Below, one piece after another: positions 38,099 through 46,807 of a stretch of DNA of 64,000 bases. The notes beneath the pieces were generated by a model. The model ran no database searches. It was not told where the DNA came from and worked only from the letters and a program-made list of their open reading frames with translations. The translations under genes were made by a program, and so were the position numbers. Each line of letters begins with the position of its first letter. The first letter of the stretch is position 1. Origin of the DNA: Actinomyces oris (GTDB lineage Bacteria; Actinomycetota; Actinomycetes; Actinomycetales; Actinomycetaceae); contig NZ_VICC01000002.1 in NCBI RefSeq assembly GCF_006546825.1, positions 141,262 through 205,261 on the forward strand, in the 5' to 3' direction.

Positions 38099-38220
38099 CC
38101 AGAGCCTCCGAGGAGGTCGCCAGCCCGAGCCGGGGCGCCGCCCCACCACTCGGTGCGAGATCGCCCACAACTGTCGCCGACAACAGCGCTGAACGGAATT
38201 CACGGTTCGGCCGGGTGGCG

Positions 38221-39834
38221 ATGCCAACACACTCAAGCCCATCCGGGCCGCACCGGTCAAAACCCCCGGCACTACGTGCGAAATCGGGGCATGCTTCGTT
38301 CATGAGGCCCCCCTCCTTCAGCAGTCGCAGCATCCAGCCACCCGGCAAGAGCTCATCGATCCGACCGCCACGCTCCGGACAGGGCACTCCGACGTCGATC
38401 CGCCCTCCCAGCACCCCCTCGACGGACGGACTGCCCTCAGGCGCCGACCACGAGAGCGCCACGACCGGACCGAAGCGCCCCCGGCGCACCCCACAGCCCC
38501 TGACCGGGAACGCACAGTCCGTGAAGCCCCACCACACAGTAGGGCTGTGGCCCGCAATCCTTCTTGGAACCTTCTGCGTGGCGGCACTGGTCATTGCGGG
38601 GCGGGTGGCCGTGAACTCCACGTCACACGTTGCACCGAGCGCCTCTCCTCCACCACCTCCGCCTGCCTCCTGCGAGATGGAAGGACATCAAACGGAAGGC
38701 TCTTCATGGAAGAAGACGTGGAGTCTTGACACCGGCCTCCCGGCTTGGGAGAACGATTTCACGTGGGACACCTACGCGTGCGGGCACTATATCGTTGTCA
38801 TTCACCACAAGAACGACGATAAGGCAGATCTGACAGGATTCCATATTGAAGGCAATACTCCCAAGAAGATCTGGTCGACGTCGCTAGGATATACGTTCAC
38901 CACCGGCTACCGACACTGGTGGGGAGGGAAACTGCTACTGAACGGCCAGGTTCTTGACCCCACAACAGGAAAGACGACTGAACTCCCATCGGGTTTCCAG
39001 TCTTTAAGCTTCGTCGCCAATGACAACACAGCCGTCTCATGCAGCTCCTCGTACTCGGACGCGAACAGCACCTGCACGGGTTGGGACTGGAATAATGGCG
39101 AGCCGACTCAGCGCTGGCAGCAGACCTACGACTTCACATCAGTCCACCCACTCTGGCACCATGCCGATGGAACACCATCATCAGAGTCGATCGCGGTGTC
39201 CGTTGAAAGCTCCCCCAAAGACTCTTCCAAAATCGGAGTTCTTTCGACGAGCGACGGCTCCCTTGTGACCCTCTCACCGGAGAAGAACGGTCAAGGGCGC
39301 CCCATTCAGCTGCTTTCCGCTAGTGACGGCTGGGTCACCATCGATCCAGACAGCTCGACAGCATCCACCTTCTCCAAGAATGGGGCACCCGCGGAGTCCT
39401 TCACCCTCAGGGGCTCCACTGCGTCCCTCCTCATCAAGGATGGCCACCAACCCTCGCTGTCCCAGTTCAGGGCCGCTTACGAGTCGGGTGACACGAGCTG
39501 GGCCGATATCGACCTCACCTGCACCGATGCCACGCACTGCAGTCTTCATGGATACCCATTGACGCTGTCCGACGATGTAGCCACGTGGAACACCCCGGCT
39601 CGTGCGCAGTTCCAGAGCTCCTGGAAACTGAGCTCCGACAAGCGCACGCTCACCATACGCGGCCGCTCCCCCAGCAGTGAGATCGGTGCGGTGTTCATCA
39701 TCGACACGGCATCGAAGACGCCGATGGCTCCTCTGCCCATCACATCCCGTGGAGCAGTCATCCCCGTCTGGCGCCAGGATTTCATTGTCGCGATCGACGG
39801 CTCCACATTGGTCGGCTACGCACCGCAGTCCTGA
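38221..39834 (+). CDS. Unrecognised membrane-anchored secreted protein
   Basis: The start is uncertain (ATG 38221, 537 residues; or ATG 38302, 510). A cytoplasmic Pro/Ser/Arg-rich part with repeated S-I-(R/Q)-P-P units precedes one helix, VGLWPAILLGTFCVAALVIAG. A short Pro run and ~400 extracellular residues follow, with many Trp, Gly, Ser and Thr residues and paired cysteines (CSSSYSDANSTC, CTDATHC). Repeating segments such as GVLSTSDGSLVTLS and LLSASDGWVTID suggest a beta-propeller-like fold. Function unknown. Codon use is less GC-rich than in neighbours. It is divergent from rpsP. Confidence 0.75.
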   Translation: MPTHSSPSGPHRSKPPALRAKSGHASFMRPPSFSSRSIQPPGKSSSIRPPRSGQGTPTSIRPPSTPSTDGLPSGADHESATTGPKRPRRTPQPLTGNAQSVKPHHTVGLWPAILLGTFCVAALVIAGRVAVNSTSHVAPSASPPPPPPASCEMEGHQTEGSSWKKTWSLDTGLPAWENDFTWDTYACGHYIVVIHHKNDDKADLTGFHIEGNTPKKIWSTSLGYTFTTGYRHWWGGKLLLNGQVLDPTTGKTTELPSGFQSLSFVANDNTAVSCSSSYSDANSTCTGWDWNNGEPTQRWQQTYDFTSVHPLWHHADGTPSSESIAVSVESSPKDSSKIGVLSTSDGSLVTLSPEKNGQGRPIQLLSASDGWVTIDPDSSTASTFSKNGAPAESFTLRGSTASLLIKDGHQPSLSQFRAAYESGDTSWADIDLTCTDATHCSLHGYPLTLSDDVATWNTPARAQFQSSWKLSSDKRTLTIRGRSPSSEIGAVFIIDTASKTPMAPLPITSRGAVIPVWRQDFIVAIDGSTLVGYAPQS

Positions 39835-39860
39835 GGACACGACGGCCTTCCGCACAGCCT

Positions 39861-39897
39861 GCTGCTGCATGACAGGTGTCATGCAGCAGCGGTGACA
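39861..39897. promoter_or_regulatory. Palindromic candidate operator of ABC/two-component module A
   Basis: A perfect 14-bp inverted repeat with a 2-bp centre (39861-39874 and 39877-39890) contains ATGACA-GG-TGTCAT. A further TGACA at 39893-39897 pairs with the TGTCA at 39877. The element ends 43 bp before the ABC ATPase start. A similar TGTCAT...ATGAC site precedes module B at nearly the same distance. It could alternatively be a terminator hairpin for the gene upstream, but no U-run follows. Confidence 0.6.
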
Positions 39898-39940
39898 GCG
39901 CTCAGTACCGAGAGCCGTGGGCCGGCGCGAGCCTGGGGCC

Positions 39941-40960
39941 ATGATCCGAACCACAGCAGCCGCCACCACTCACTCCCCGGGTTCCGGTCCTCAGGTCGGC
40001 CACACGGCTCCAGCCCCCGCGATTGACTCCCGTGGCCTGCGCAAGACATTCGGCAGCCTCGTCGCCGTCGACAACCTCGACCTGACCATCCGGTCCGGAG
40101 AGGTGGTCGCCTTCCTGGGCCCCAATGGCGCGGGCAAGTCCACCACCCTCGACATGGTCCTGGGGCTGGCCCGGCCCGACGCCGGGACGATCGAGCTTCT
40201 AGGAACCTCCTCCGACCGGGCGGTCCAGGCAGGTCGCGTTGGTGTCATCTTCCAGGACGGCGGTCTTCTGGACGACTTCACCGTCGGGGAGACCCTACGG
40301 GTCGTGGCCTCGATGCAGCCGGGGCGCCCCGGCCGTCGTTCCCACGCTCGCCACGCACCCAGGCTCGAGGATGTCGTCGACGAGGCCCATCTCGGGCCGA
40401 TCCTCGCCCGCAGAGTGAGCCGCTGCTCGGGAGGCGAGCGTCAGCGCCTGCGCCTGGCCCTTGCTCTGCTGGCAGACCCCGACATCCTCGTGATGGACGA
40501 GCCCACCGCCGGCATGGACGTCAGCGCCCGGATCGCCTTCTGGGAGACGATGCGCACCCAGACCCGCCGCGGCCGCACCGTCCTGTTCGCCACCCACTAC
40601 CTGGAGGAGGCGGCCTCCTTCGCCGACCGCATCGTCATCATTGCCCACGGCCGCCTGGTCGCCGACGGCAGCGTCGATGAGATCCGGGCCCTGGGCGATG
40701 GCGCCCTGGTCACCGCCACCTGGCCCGGGCTCTCCGAGGAGTCACTGGGACAGCGCCTGGCCGACTGTCCCGCGGCCGGCAGCATCAAGCACGCGGTCAT
40801 CCACGGTGACCACGTGGAGCTGCGCACGACGGACTCCGACGCCGTCGCCCGCTGGCTGCTGAGCGCCACCCCCGCCGAGCACCTGGGGATCGGCGCCGCG
40901 AGCCTCAACGAGGTCTTCACCGCACTGACCTCCGACGACTCTGATGAGGCAGCCCCGTAG
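39941..40960 (+). CDS. ABC transporter ATP-binding protein, module A
   Basis: Nucleotide-binding subunit of a drug/lantibiotic-type exporter; 339 residues from ATG 39941 (a GTG eight codons earlier is possible). Walker A is GPNGAGKSTTLDMVLG, the Q-loop FQDGG, the signature SRCSGGERQRLRLALALL (C-S-G-G-E for LSGGQ), and Walker B ILVMDEPTAG. The H-switch follows in TVLFATHYLEEA. The last ~100 residues resemble the regulatory tail of the DrrA/CcmA class. It is followed by a permease, histidine kinase and response regulator, and is paralogous to the gene at 45815. Confidence 0.93.
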   Translation: MIRTTAAATTHSPGSGPQVGHTAPAPAIDSRGLRKTFGSLVAVDNLDLTIRSGEVVAFLGPNGAGKSTTLDMVLGLARPDAGTIELLGTSSDRAVQAGRVGVIFQDGGLLDDFTVGETLRVVASMQPGRPGRRSHARHAPRLEDVVDEAHLGPILARRVSRCSGGERQRLRLALALLADPDILVMDEPTAGMDVSARIAFWETMRTQTRRGRTVLFATHYLEEAASFADRIVIIAHGRLVADGSVDEIRALGDGALVTATWPGLSEESLGQRLADCPAAGSIKHAVIHGDHVELRTTDSDAVARWLLSATPAEHLGIGAASLNEVFTALTSDDSDEAAP

Positions 40961-41018
40961 AGGCCTGAGCCACACCCTTCACCCCGACCGCCATCACTAC
41001 CTGCAATGAGGCCGCATC

Positions 41019-41903
41019 ATGATCGCGACATCCCAAACACCCTCTGATTCCTCAGCTTCCGACTCCCCTGTCGATCCCGACGCGGGCGAGCTCGCAGGCC
41101 GATCGCCTCGTCCGGGAGGGCTCAGGCCCGCGCGTCCCCTCCTGACCTACCTCCGGCTCGACCTCTTCCGAAGCTTGCGCGAGCCCGCCAACCTCTTCTT
41201 CGTCGTCACCTTCCCTGTGGCGATGTACCTCGTCTTCGGCCGGTTGAACACCTCCGCCGGGAATTATGGCCCGCACGCTCACGGCAATGTCTCGGCCTCG
41301 GTGATGCTTGCGATGGCCTCCTTCAGTGCCTGTCTGGGTGCTACGAGCGCCTCGGCGGCGGCCGCCGTCGAGCAGTCGGCGGGCTGGGGCCGGCAGATGG
41401 CGGTCACCTCCCGGGGCCTGCGCGGCTACCTGGTGGTCAAGACCGGCACCGCGGTGGGAACAGCGGCTCTTCCCGTCGTCGTCGTGCTCGCCGCCGGGGC
41501 ACTGACGGACTCGCAGATGGAGGGCTGGGTCTGGGCCGTCAGTCCCCTCATCTGCCTGATCGGGGTCCTGCCCTTCGTCCTGTGGGGGCTGGCCGCCGGG
41601 ATGTGGCTGCCGTCCTCGGCATCGATCGGTATCGCGACCTCCTTGGTCTCCTTGTTCGCCTTCATCGGCAACGCCTTCATGCCCCTGAGCCACACGCTGT
41701 TGACGATCAGTCGCTTCACCCCGATGTACGGGGCAACGGCGCTGGCCAGGTGGCCACTGGGTGAGGGGTGGGCCTACGTACCGGATCGGCAAGCGGGTGT
41801 TCAGGACCCGTTGTGGATGCCATTGGCTAACCTGGTGGTGTGGACACTCATCTTCGGGCTGCTGGTGATCGGGGCCCGACGTCGGGCGACCAGGCGCCGG
41901 TGA
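41019..41903 (+). CDS. ABC-2 type permease, module A
   Basis: Encodes 294 residues with a polar Ser/Asp/Pro-rich N-terminus (~35) and about six hydrophobic segments. FRSLREPANLFFVVTFPVAMYLVFG is a typical ABC-2 entry, and SRFTPMYGATALARWPLGE near the C-terminus closely parallels SFTPMYGLHNLALWPMG in module B. The expected partner is the ATPase 58 bp upstream. The substrate is unknown; such permeases export drugs, peptides or lipids. Confidence 0.88.
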   Translation: MIATSQTPSDSSASDSPVDPDAGELAGRSPRPGGLRPARPLLTYLRLDLFRSLREPANLFFVVTFPVAMYLVFGRLNTSAGNYGPHAHGNVSASVMLAMASFSACLGATSASAAAAVEQSAGWGRQMAVTSRGLRGYLVVKTGTAVGTAALPVVVVLAAGALTDSQMEGWVWAVSPLICLIGVLPFVLWGLAAGMWLPSSASIGIATSLVSLFAFIGNAFMPLSHTLLTISRFTPMYGATALARWPLGEGWAYVPDRQAGVQDPLWMPLANLVVWTLIFGLLVIGARRRATRRR

Positions 41904-41917
41904 GACTGGAGATGGCC

Positions 41918-43132
41918 ATGTCGCAGCCTCTGCATGACTCAGCCAACCTGACGGCATCATCGCCTGGGTCAGGGCAGTCCCGTTCCCGCCCCTGGCACCG
42001 CTATCGCCGTCATATCGTCTGGGACGCCACAGTATGGGTGCTGTTCCTGGCCCTTCCCATCATCCAGCTTCTCCTGGGTTCCTTCGCCTGGTGGCAGCGT
42101 CTGCTGGGGCTCACCGGGGTGCTGGGGTTCATCGCCGGCTACGTCTGGGCGTTCTCGACGCCGGACGACCGTGCATCGAGGGTCGGCGTCCCCTCTACTG
42201 ACCTCCCGACTCGAGTCCTTCTCAGAGAGCTCGCGGTCCAGGCCTTCTTCACCGTACTGACGCTGCCGGCACTGGGATGGTGGACGATCTGCTTCTTCCC
42301 CTTCTTCTGCTCGTTGATCCTGTTCTCCACGACATTGCGCCGGGGCATCCCCAGCGTCGTCATGGCGACGGGGCTTCTGGTTGCCGCCTCACTGTTATGG
42401 AACACGCATCCAGAGTCGCACTGGCAGGTACTGGGCATATCGCTCACCGAGATTCCCATCGTCATCGCCCGCATCGCGTTGGAGCTTCAGGAGCGCAGAA
42501 CAGCCGCCGAGCGCGAGCTCGCTCTCGTCTCCCAGCGAGAGGCGCTCGGGCGCGACGTCCACGACATCTTGGGGCACTCCTTGACGGTGCTCACTCTCAA
42601 GGCCGAGGTCGCCCGCCGGCTCATCGAGCGTGACCCGGCCGCCGCCTCCCGAGAGCTCGACGAGGTCATAACCCTGGCCCGTGGAGCCCTTGCCGACGTG
42701 CGCTCCACGGTGACACGCCTGCGGTCCCCGGACCTGGCCAGCCAGGTGGAGGCCACGCGTACCGTCTTGAGCGCGGCCCGGATCCGTGTGGATGTGACCG
42801 GTAGTGCCCAGGACATTCCTGAGCGTCAGCGAGCCGTCCTGGCATGGGCCTTGCGTGAGGCCACCACGAACGTCGTCCGGCACGCGAAGGCGGCCACTGT
42901 GGCGGTGCATCTGGAGCCGGGGCTGCTGCGGGTGAGCGATGACGGTGTCGGCCTGGCCGGTGACAAACCCGGCAACGGCTTGGAGGGTCTGCGCTCCCGC
43001 ATTGAGCAGGAGGGCGGTTCTCTCACCATGACCAGTCCGATCACCCGTCGCACAGGCACGTCCGGCGACGTCGAGACAGACTCCGCTGACATGCCGTCCG
43101 GCGGAACCAGGCTGGAGGTGAGGCTGCCGTGA
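41918..43132 (+). CDS. Sensor histidine kinase (HisKA_3 type), module A
   Basis: Of the possible starts, ATG 41918 has CTGGAG six nt upstream and gives 404 residues. About five hydrophobic segments (residues ~30-185) form the membrane sensor, with no large extracellular domain. The dimerisation/phosphoacceptor motif is GRDVHDILGHSLTVLTLK with His215. The ATPase domain has REATTNVVRHAKA and DDGVGLAG with GNGLEGLRSR. This is the DesK/LiaS-like arrangement that senses membrane or transporter state. It overlaps the response regulator by 4 bp. Confidence 0.91.
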   Translation: MSQPLHDSANLTASSPGSGQSRSRPWHRYRRHIVWDATVWVLFLALPIIQLLLGSFAWWQRLLGLTGVLGFIAGYVWAFSTPDDRASRVGVPSTDLPTRVLLRELAVQAFFTVLTLPALGWWTICFFPFFCSLILFSTTLRRGIPSVVMATGLLVAASLLWNTHPESHWQVLGISLTEIPIVIARIALELQERRTAAERELALVSQREALGRDVHDILGHSLTVLTLKAEVARRLIERDPAAASRELDEVITLARGALADVRSTVTRLRSPDLASQVEATRTVLSAARIRVDVTGSAQDIPERQRAVLAWALREATTNVVRHAKAATVAVHLEPGLLRVSDDGVGLAGDKPGNGLEGLRSRIEQEGGSLTMTSPITRRTGTSGDVETDSADMPSGGTRLEVRLP

Positions 43133-43740
43133 GCCCGATCCGTGTGCTCATCGCCGATGACCAGGCCCTCGTGCGCGGTGCTCTGGCGACGCTCCTGGGG
43201 CTCGAGAGCGATCTGGAGGTCGTGGCCCAGGTGGGGCGGGGCGACGAGGTCCTCCCCGCCGTGCGTGAGCACGCCGTGGACGTGGCCCTGGTCGATATCG
43301 ACATGCCGGGGCGCGACGGGCTGGCGGCCACCGCCGAGGTCGTCGACTCGGATCTGCCGTGCCGGTGCCTCATCGTGACGACCTTCGGTCGCCCGGGCTA
43401 CCTCTCACGGGGCATGGAGGCGGGAGCAGCGGGCTTCATCGTCAAGGACACCCCGCCCGAGGCGCTGGCCGAGGCGATCCGCAAGGTTCATGCCGGCCTG
43501 CGGGTCATCGACCCCGAGCTCGCCCAGGAGTCGGTACTGCTCGGACCCAATCCTCTCACCGAGCGGGAGAAGGAGGTTCTACTGGCGGCGGCCACGGGTG
43601 CGGACGCCCGAGAGATCGCCACCCGGCTGAGCCTGGGCGAGGGCACGGTGCGCAACTACCTGTCCTCGGCGATCGCCAAGACCCACGCCCGCAACCGCAC
43701 CGAGGCGGCCCGCACCGCCGAGACCAACGGCTGGTTGTAA
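43129..43740 (+). CDS. NarL/DesR-family response regulator, module A
   Basis: Encodes 203 residues. The receiver domain has IADDQALVRGAL and phosphoacceptor Asp56 in VDIDMPGRDG, with a conserved Lys in FIVKDTPPEAL. The LuxR-type helix-turn-helix is NPLTEREKEVLLAAATGADAREIA through GEGTVRNYLSSAIAKTHARNR. The GTG start overlaps the kinase stop. The likely target is the palindrome upstream of its own module (inference). It is about the same length as, and clearly paralogous to, the gene at 48949. Confidence 0.93.
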   Translation: MSPIRVLIADDQALVRGALATLLGLESDLEVVAQVGRGDEVLPAVREHAVDVALVDIDMPGRDGLAATAEVVDSDLPCRCLIVTTFGRPGYLSRGMEAGAAGFIVKDTPPEALAEAIRKVHAGLRVIDPELAQESVLLGPNPLTEREKEVLLAAATGADAREIATRLSLGEGTVRNYLSSAIAKTHARNRTEAARTAETNGWL

Positions 43741-43765
43741 GCGGGCCTGGCTCCTCCAGTCGCTT

Positions 43766-45451
43766 CTAGAGTCCGAGGTGGCGACGCAGGTCCTCGGGCA
43801 GGGCGCTCATGGCGTCGGCGACGTCGTCGCCCGAGGGCTGTGCGCCGGCCTGAGCCTGCGGCTGGCCCTGAGGCATGATCCCGTAGCCGGAGGTATCGCC
43901 CTGGCCGCCGCCGAGCCCGAAGGAGGAGCCGGCTGCGGGCGCAGCCCCCTGCCCGCCCTCGATCTTTGCCTGCTTGGCGGCCGCCGCCTCCTTGGCCTGA
44001 CGGGCGGCCTTGGCGGGGTTGCCGCTGCGGCCCTTCTTGCCGCCCTTGCCGCGCTTGGCCTTGGGGGCCTGACGAGCCTTGGAGTGCTTGCCCATGCCCG
44101 GCAGCGACCCCACGCCGGGCATGGGACCGCCCTCACCGAGTCCGCCCATGCCGCCGGAGGCCATGGCCTCCATCATCTTCTTGGCCTGCTCGAAGCGGTC
44201 CACGAGCTCGTTGACGGCCTGGACCGTGGTCCCCGATCCCTTGGCGATACGGCTGCGGCGAGAGCCATTGAGGATGGACAGGTCCTTGCGCTCGGCGGGC
44301 GTCATGGAGCACACGATCGCCTCGATGCGGTCGACCTCGCGCTCATCGAAGTTGTCCAGAGCCTCACGCATCTGCCCCATCCCGGGCATCATGCCCAAGA
44401 GCTTCTTCATGGAGCCCATCTTGCGGATCTGGCGCAGCTGTCCCAGGAAGTCGTCGAGGGTGAAGGTTCCCTTGGCGAGCTTGGCGGCGGCGTCCTCGGC
44501 CTCCTGGCGGTCCAGGGTCCGCTCGGCCTGCTCGATGAGGGTGAGCAGGTCACCCATGTCCAGGATGCGCGAGGCCATGCGGTCGGCGTGGAAGCGCTCG
44601 AAGTCGGTCAGGCCCTCACCGGTGGAGGAGAACAGGACCGGGGCTCCGGTGACGCCGCGCACGGACAGGGCCGCACCACCGCGGGCGTCGCCGTCGAGCT
44701 TGGAGAGGACCACACCGGTGAAGCCGACGCCGTCGCGGAAGGCGACCGAGGTGTTGACGGCGTCCTGACCGACCATGGCGTCCAGGACGAAGAGGATCTC
44801 GTGGGGGGAGACCGCATCGCGGATGCGGATCGCCTGGTCCATCATCTCGGCGTCCACACCCAGGCGGCCGGCGGTGTCCACGACGACGACGTCGTAACCG
44901 CTGGTACGCGCGTGCTCGACGCCGGAGCGGGCCACTGCCACCGGGTCGCCCACGCCGTTGCCGGGCTCGGGAGCCCACACGTGCACCCCGGCGCGCTCGG
45001 CGACGACGCTCAGCTGGGTCACGGCGTTGGGGCGCTGGAGGTCGGAGGCCACCAGCAGGACGCGCTTGCCCTGGTCGCGCAGCCAGCGTCCGAGCTTTCC
45101 GGCCAGGGTGGTCTTACCGGCACCCTGGAGACCGGCGAGCATGATGATCGTGGGGCCGCGGTCGGCCCAGTGGATCTCCCGGGTCTGGCCTCCCAGGACC
45201 TCGATGAGCTCCTCGTTGACGATCTTGACGACCTGCTGGCCCGGGTTGAGGGCCTGAGAGCGGGCGGCGTCGACCGCCTTCTCGCGCACCGCTGCGGTGA
45301 AGGCGCGCACCACGGGCAGGGCGACGTCAGCCTCCAGGAGGGCGCGGCGAATCTCGGTGACCGTGGCGTTGACGTCGGCCTCAGTGAGACGACCCTTGCC
45401 GCGCAGCTGGTTGAAGGAGGCGGTGATGCGATCGGAGAGGTTGCCGAACAC
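43766..45451 (-). CDS. ffh: Signal recognition particle protein Ffh
   Basis: GTPase that binds 4.5S RNA and signal sequences for co-translational export. The 561 residues exceed the usual 430-520. The N-domain is followed by GTPase motifs GLQGAGKTTLAGKL, VDTAGRLGVDAEMMD and SKLDGDARGGAAL. The Met-rich M domain spans ~330-440 (KKLLGMMPGMGQM). The final ~110 residues are Gly/Ala/Lys/Gln-rich and low in complexity. GTG with AGGAAGGA upstream. It lies between two plus-strand ABC/two-component modules. Confidence 0.97.
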   Translation of the reverse strand: MFGNLSDRITASFNQLRGKGRLTEADVNATVTEIRRALLEADVALPVVRAFTAAVREKAVDAARSQALNPGQQVVKIVNEELIEVLGGQTREIHWADRGPTIIMLAGLQGAGKTTLAGKLGRWLRDQGKRVLLVASDLQRPNAVTQLSVVAERAGVHVWAPEPGNGVGDPVAVARSGVEHARTSGYDVVVVDTAGRLGVDAEMMDQAIRIRDAVSPHEILFVLDAMVGQDAVNTSVAFRDGVGFTGVVLSKLDGDARGGAALSVRGVTGAPVLFSSTGEGLTDFERFHADRMASRILDMGDLLTLIEQAERTLDRQEAEDAAAKLAKGTFTLDDFLGQLRQIRKMGSMKKLLGMMPGMGQMREALDNFDEREVDRIEAIVCSMTPAERKDLSILNGSRRSRIAKGSGTTVQAVNELVDRFEQAKKMMEAMASGGMGGLGEGGPMPGVGSLPGMGKHSKARQAPKAKRGKGGKKGRSGNPAKAARQAKEAAAAKQAKIEGGQGAAPAAGSSFGLGGGQGDTSGYGIMPQGQPQAQAGAQPSGDDVADAMSALPEDLRRHLGL

Positions 45452-45814
45452 GCGATGGTCCTTCCTGGCGCCGTCGGGCGCGTTGGTCGGGAGACTTCAG
45501 AGCGGGTGAGGGAGGAACATCCATGGCCGTGAGCCATGGCGACTCCGCTGACTGCGACCCAGGATAGCGGCAAGACGGGCCAGTCCTCTCCCCCGCGCCC
45601 GGACCGGGACTGACCCCACACTCCCCGGCCGGCGACCTCGTCTGCGTCATGCCTCAGGGCCTCGACTCCGCCTGACGCCGTCCCCCAGCCCGAACGAGGG
45701 TTTTCTCCCGGTATCCCACGGTACTTCACGGCTTGACGACCCCTGAGATATGTCATGAGCAAGTGATGACCGATGGGCCATGGAACGCTGCCGACGCGGG
45801 ACGAGTCTTGAGCC
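45452..45814. other. Divergent intergenic region between ffh and module B
   Basis: 363 bp without a gene I can support. Near ffh, a 7-bp inverted repeat CCATGGC/GCCATGG (45521-45539) lies in the probable leader. A TATCCT on the minus strand (45561-45566) is a possible ffh -10. The module B end carries TTGACG (45733-45738) and the candidate operator listed separately. The middle holds nothing I recognise. Confidence 0.35.
45751..45770. promoter_or_regulatory. Candidate operator of ABC/two-component module B
   Basis: TGTCAT (45751-45756) and ATGAC (45766-45770) form an inverted pair around GAGCAAGTG. The element ends 44 bp before the ABC ATPase start. Module A has TGTCATGCAGCAGCGGTGACA ending 43 bp before its ATPase start. 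The shared half-site and placement suggest related regulator binding sites. Confidence 0.5.
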
Positions 45815-46807
45815 ATGAGCACAGCAACGCCTCGGACCGGCCGGGAGTCCTCCGTCCCGGAAGTCCCCCGGACGGACCATGTGGACGCCGTCCGACTGAC
45901 CGATCTGCACAAGTCCTTCGGTGACGTCACCGCCGTCGACGGTGTCGACCTGACCATTCGTCCCGGCGAGGTCGTCGCCCTCCTGGGCCCCAACGGTGCG
46001 GGCAAGACGACGACGATCGACATGATCCTGGGACTGAGCCGCCCCACCAGCGGCGATGCGAGAGTCTTCGGGATGAGCCCGCGCCAGGCGGTCGACCGGG
46101 GCCTGGTCGCCGCAGTCATGCAGACCGCCGGCCTCCTGCCCGACATCACCGTGCGTGAGACGGTGCAGCTGACGGCAAGTCTCTTCTCCCATCGGATCGA
46201 CGCCGAGGAGGCCATGCACCGCGCCGGCGTCACCGACTTCGCCTCGCGCATCGTCAAGAAGTGCTCCGGAGGCCAGCAGCAGCGCCTGCGCTTCGCCATG
46301 GCGCTCGTGAGTGATCCGGCACTGCTCATCCTCGATGAGCCGACCACAGGTATGGACGTCGAGGGGCGCCGCAGCTTCTGGGAGGCCATCCACGCCGATG
46401 CCGAGCGCGGGCGCACCATCGTCTTCGCCACGCACTACCTCGAGGAGGCCGATGCCTTCGCCGACCGGATCGTCCTGATGCGTCATGGGCGCATCATCGC
46501 CGACGGCACTGCCGCGGAGATCCGCGCCTCCGTGAGCGGCCGCACCCTGAGGGCCACCCTGACCTGCGCTCCCGAAAGGCTTCGCAGCGCTCTGGCCGAT
46601 GCGCAGAACCGTGGGCAGGTCCACGACGTCGAGATCCTGGGCAGCACGCTCACCCTGAGCTCGACCGACAGCGACGCCGTGGCCGCGCTCCTCCTTAGCG
46701 AGCACCTCGCCCAGGACCTGGAGATCACCAGCCGGGGACTGGAGGACGCCTTCGTGGCCCTGACCAGCGACAGCGCCTCCACCCCTAATGCCGGAGCGTC
46801 AGCATGA
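45815..46807 (+). CDS. ABC transporter ATP-binding protein, module B
   Basis: Encodes 330 residues, paralogous to the module A ATPase. Walker A is GPNGAGKTTTIDMILG, the Q-loop MQTAG, the signature KKCSGGQQQRLRFAMAL and Walker B LLILDEPTTG. The C-terminal ~90 residues form a regulatory tail ending in GLEDAFVALTSD, matching SLNEVFTALTSD in module A. The stop overlaps the permease start (ATGA). The first ~30 residues are variable. Confidence 0.94.
   Translation: MSTATPRTGRESSVPEVPRTDHVDAVRLTDLHKSFGDVTAVDGVDLTIRPGEVVALLGPNGAGKTTTIDMILGLSRPTSGDARVFGMSPRQAVDRGLVAAVMQTAGLLPDITVRETVQLTASLFSHRIDAEEAMHRAGVTDFASRIVKKCSGGQQQRLRFAMALVSDPALLILDEPTTGMDVEGRRSFWEAIHADAERGRTIVFATHYLEEADAFADRIVLMRHGRIIADGTAAEIRASVSGRTLRATLTCAPERLRSALADAQNRGQVHDVEILGSTLTLSSTDSDAVAALLLSEHLAQDLEITSRGLEDAFVALTSDSASTPNAGASA

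Noticed and set aside
37252..38220. Upstream extension of the secreted protein frame across rpsP and khpA
   Set aside because: It is antisense to two certain genes and changes character only after 38221, where the Pro-rich region and helix begin.
43778..45532. 584-codon plus-strand frame opposite ffh
   Set aside because: Shadow frame of ffh; Gly/Leu/Asp/His-rich without motifs.
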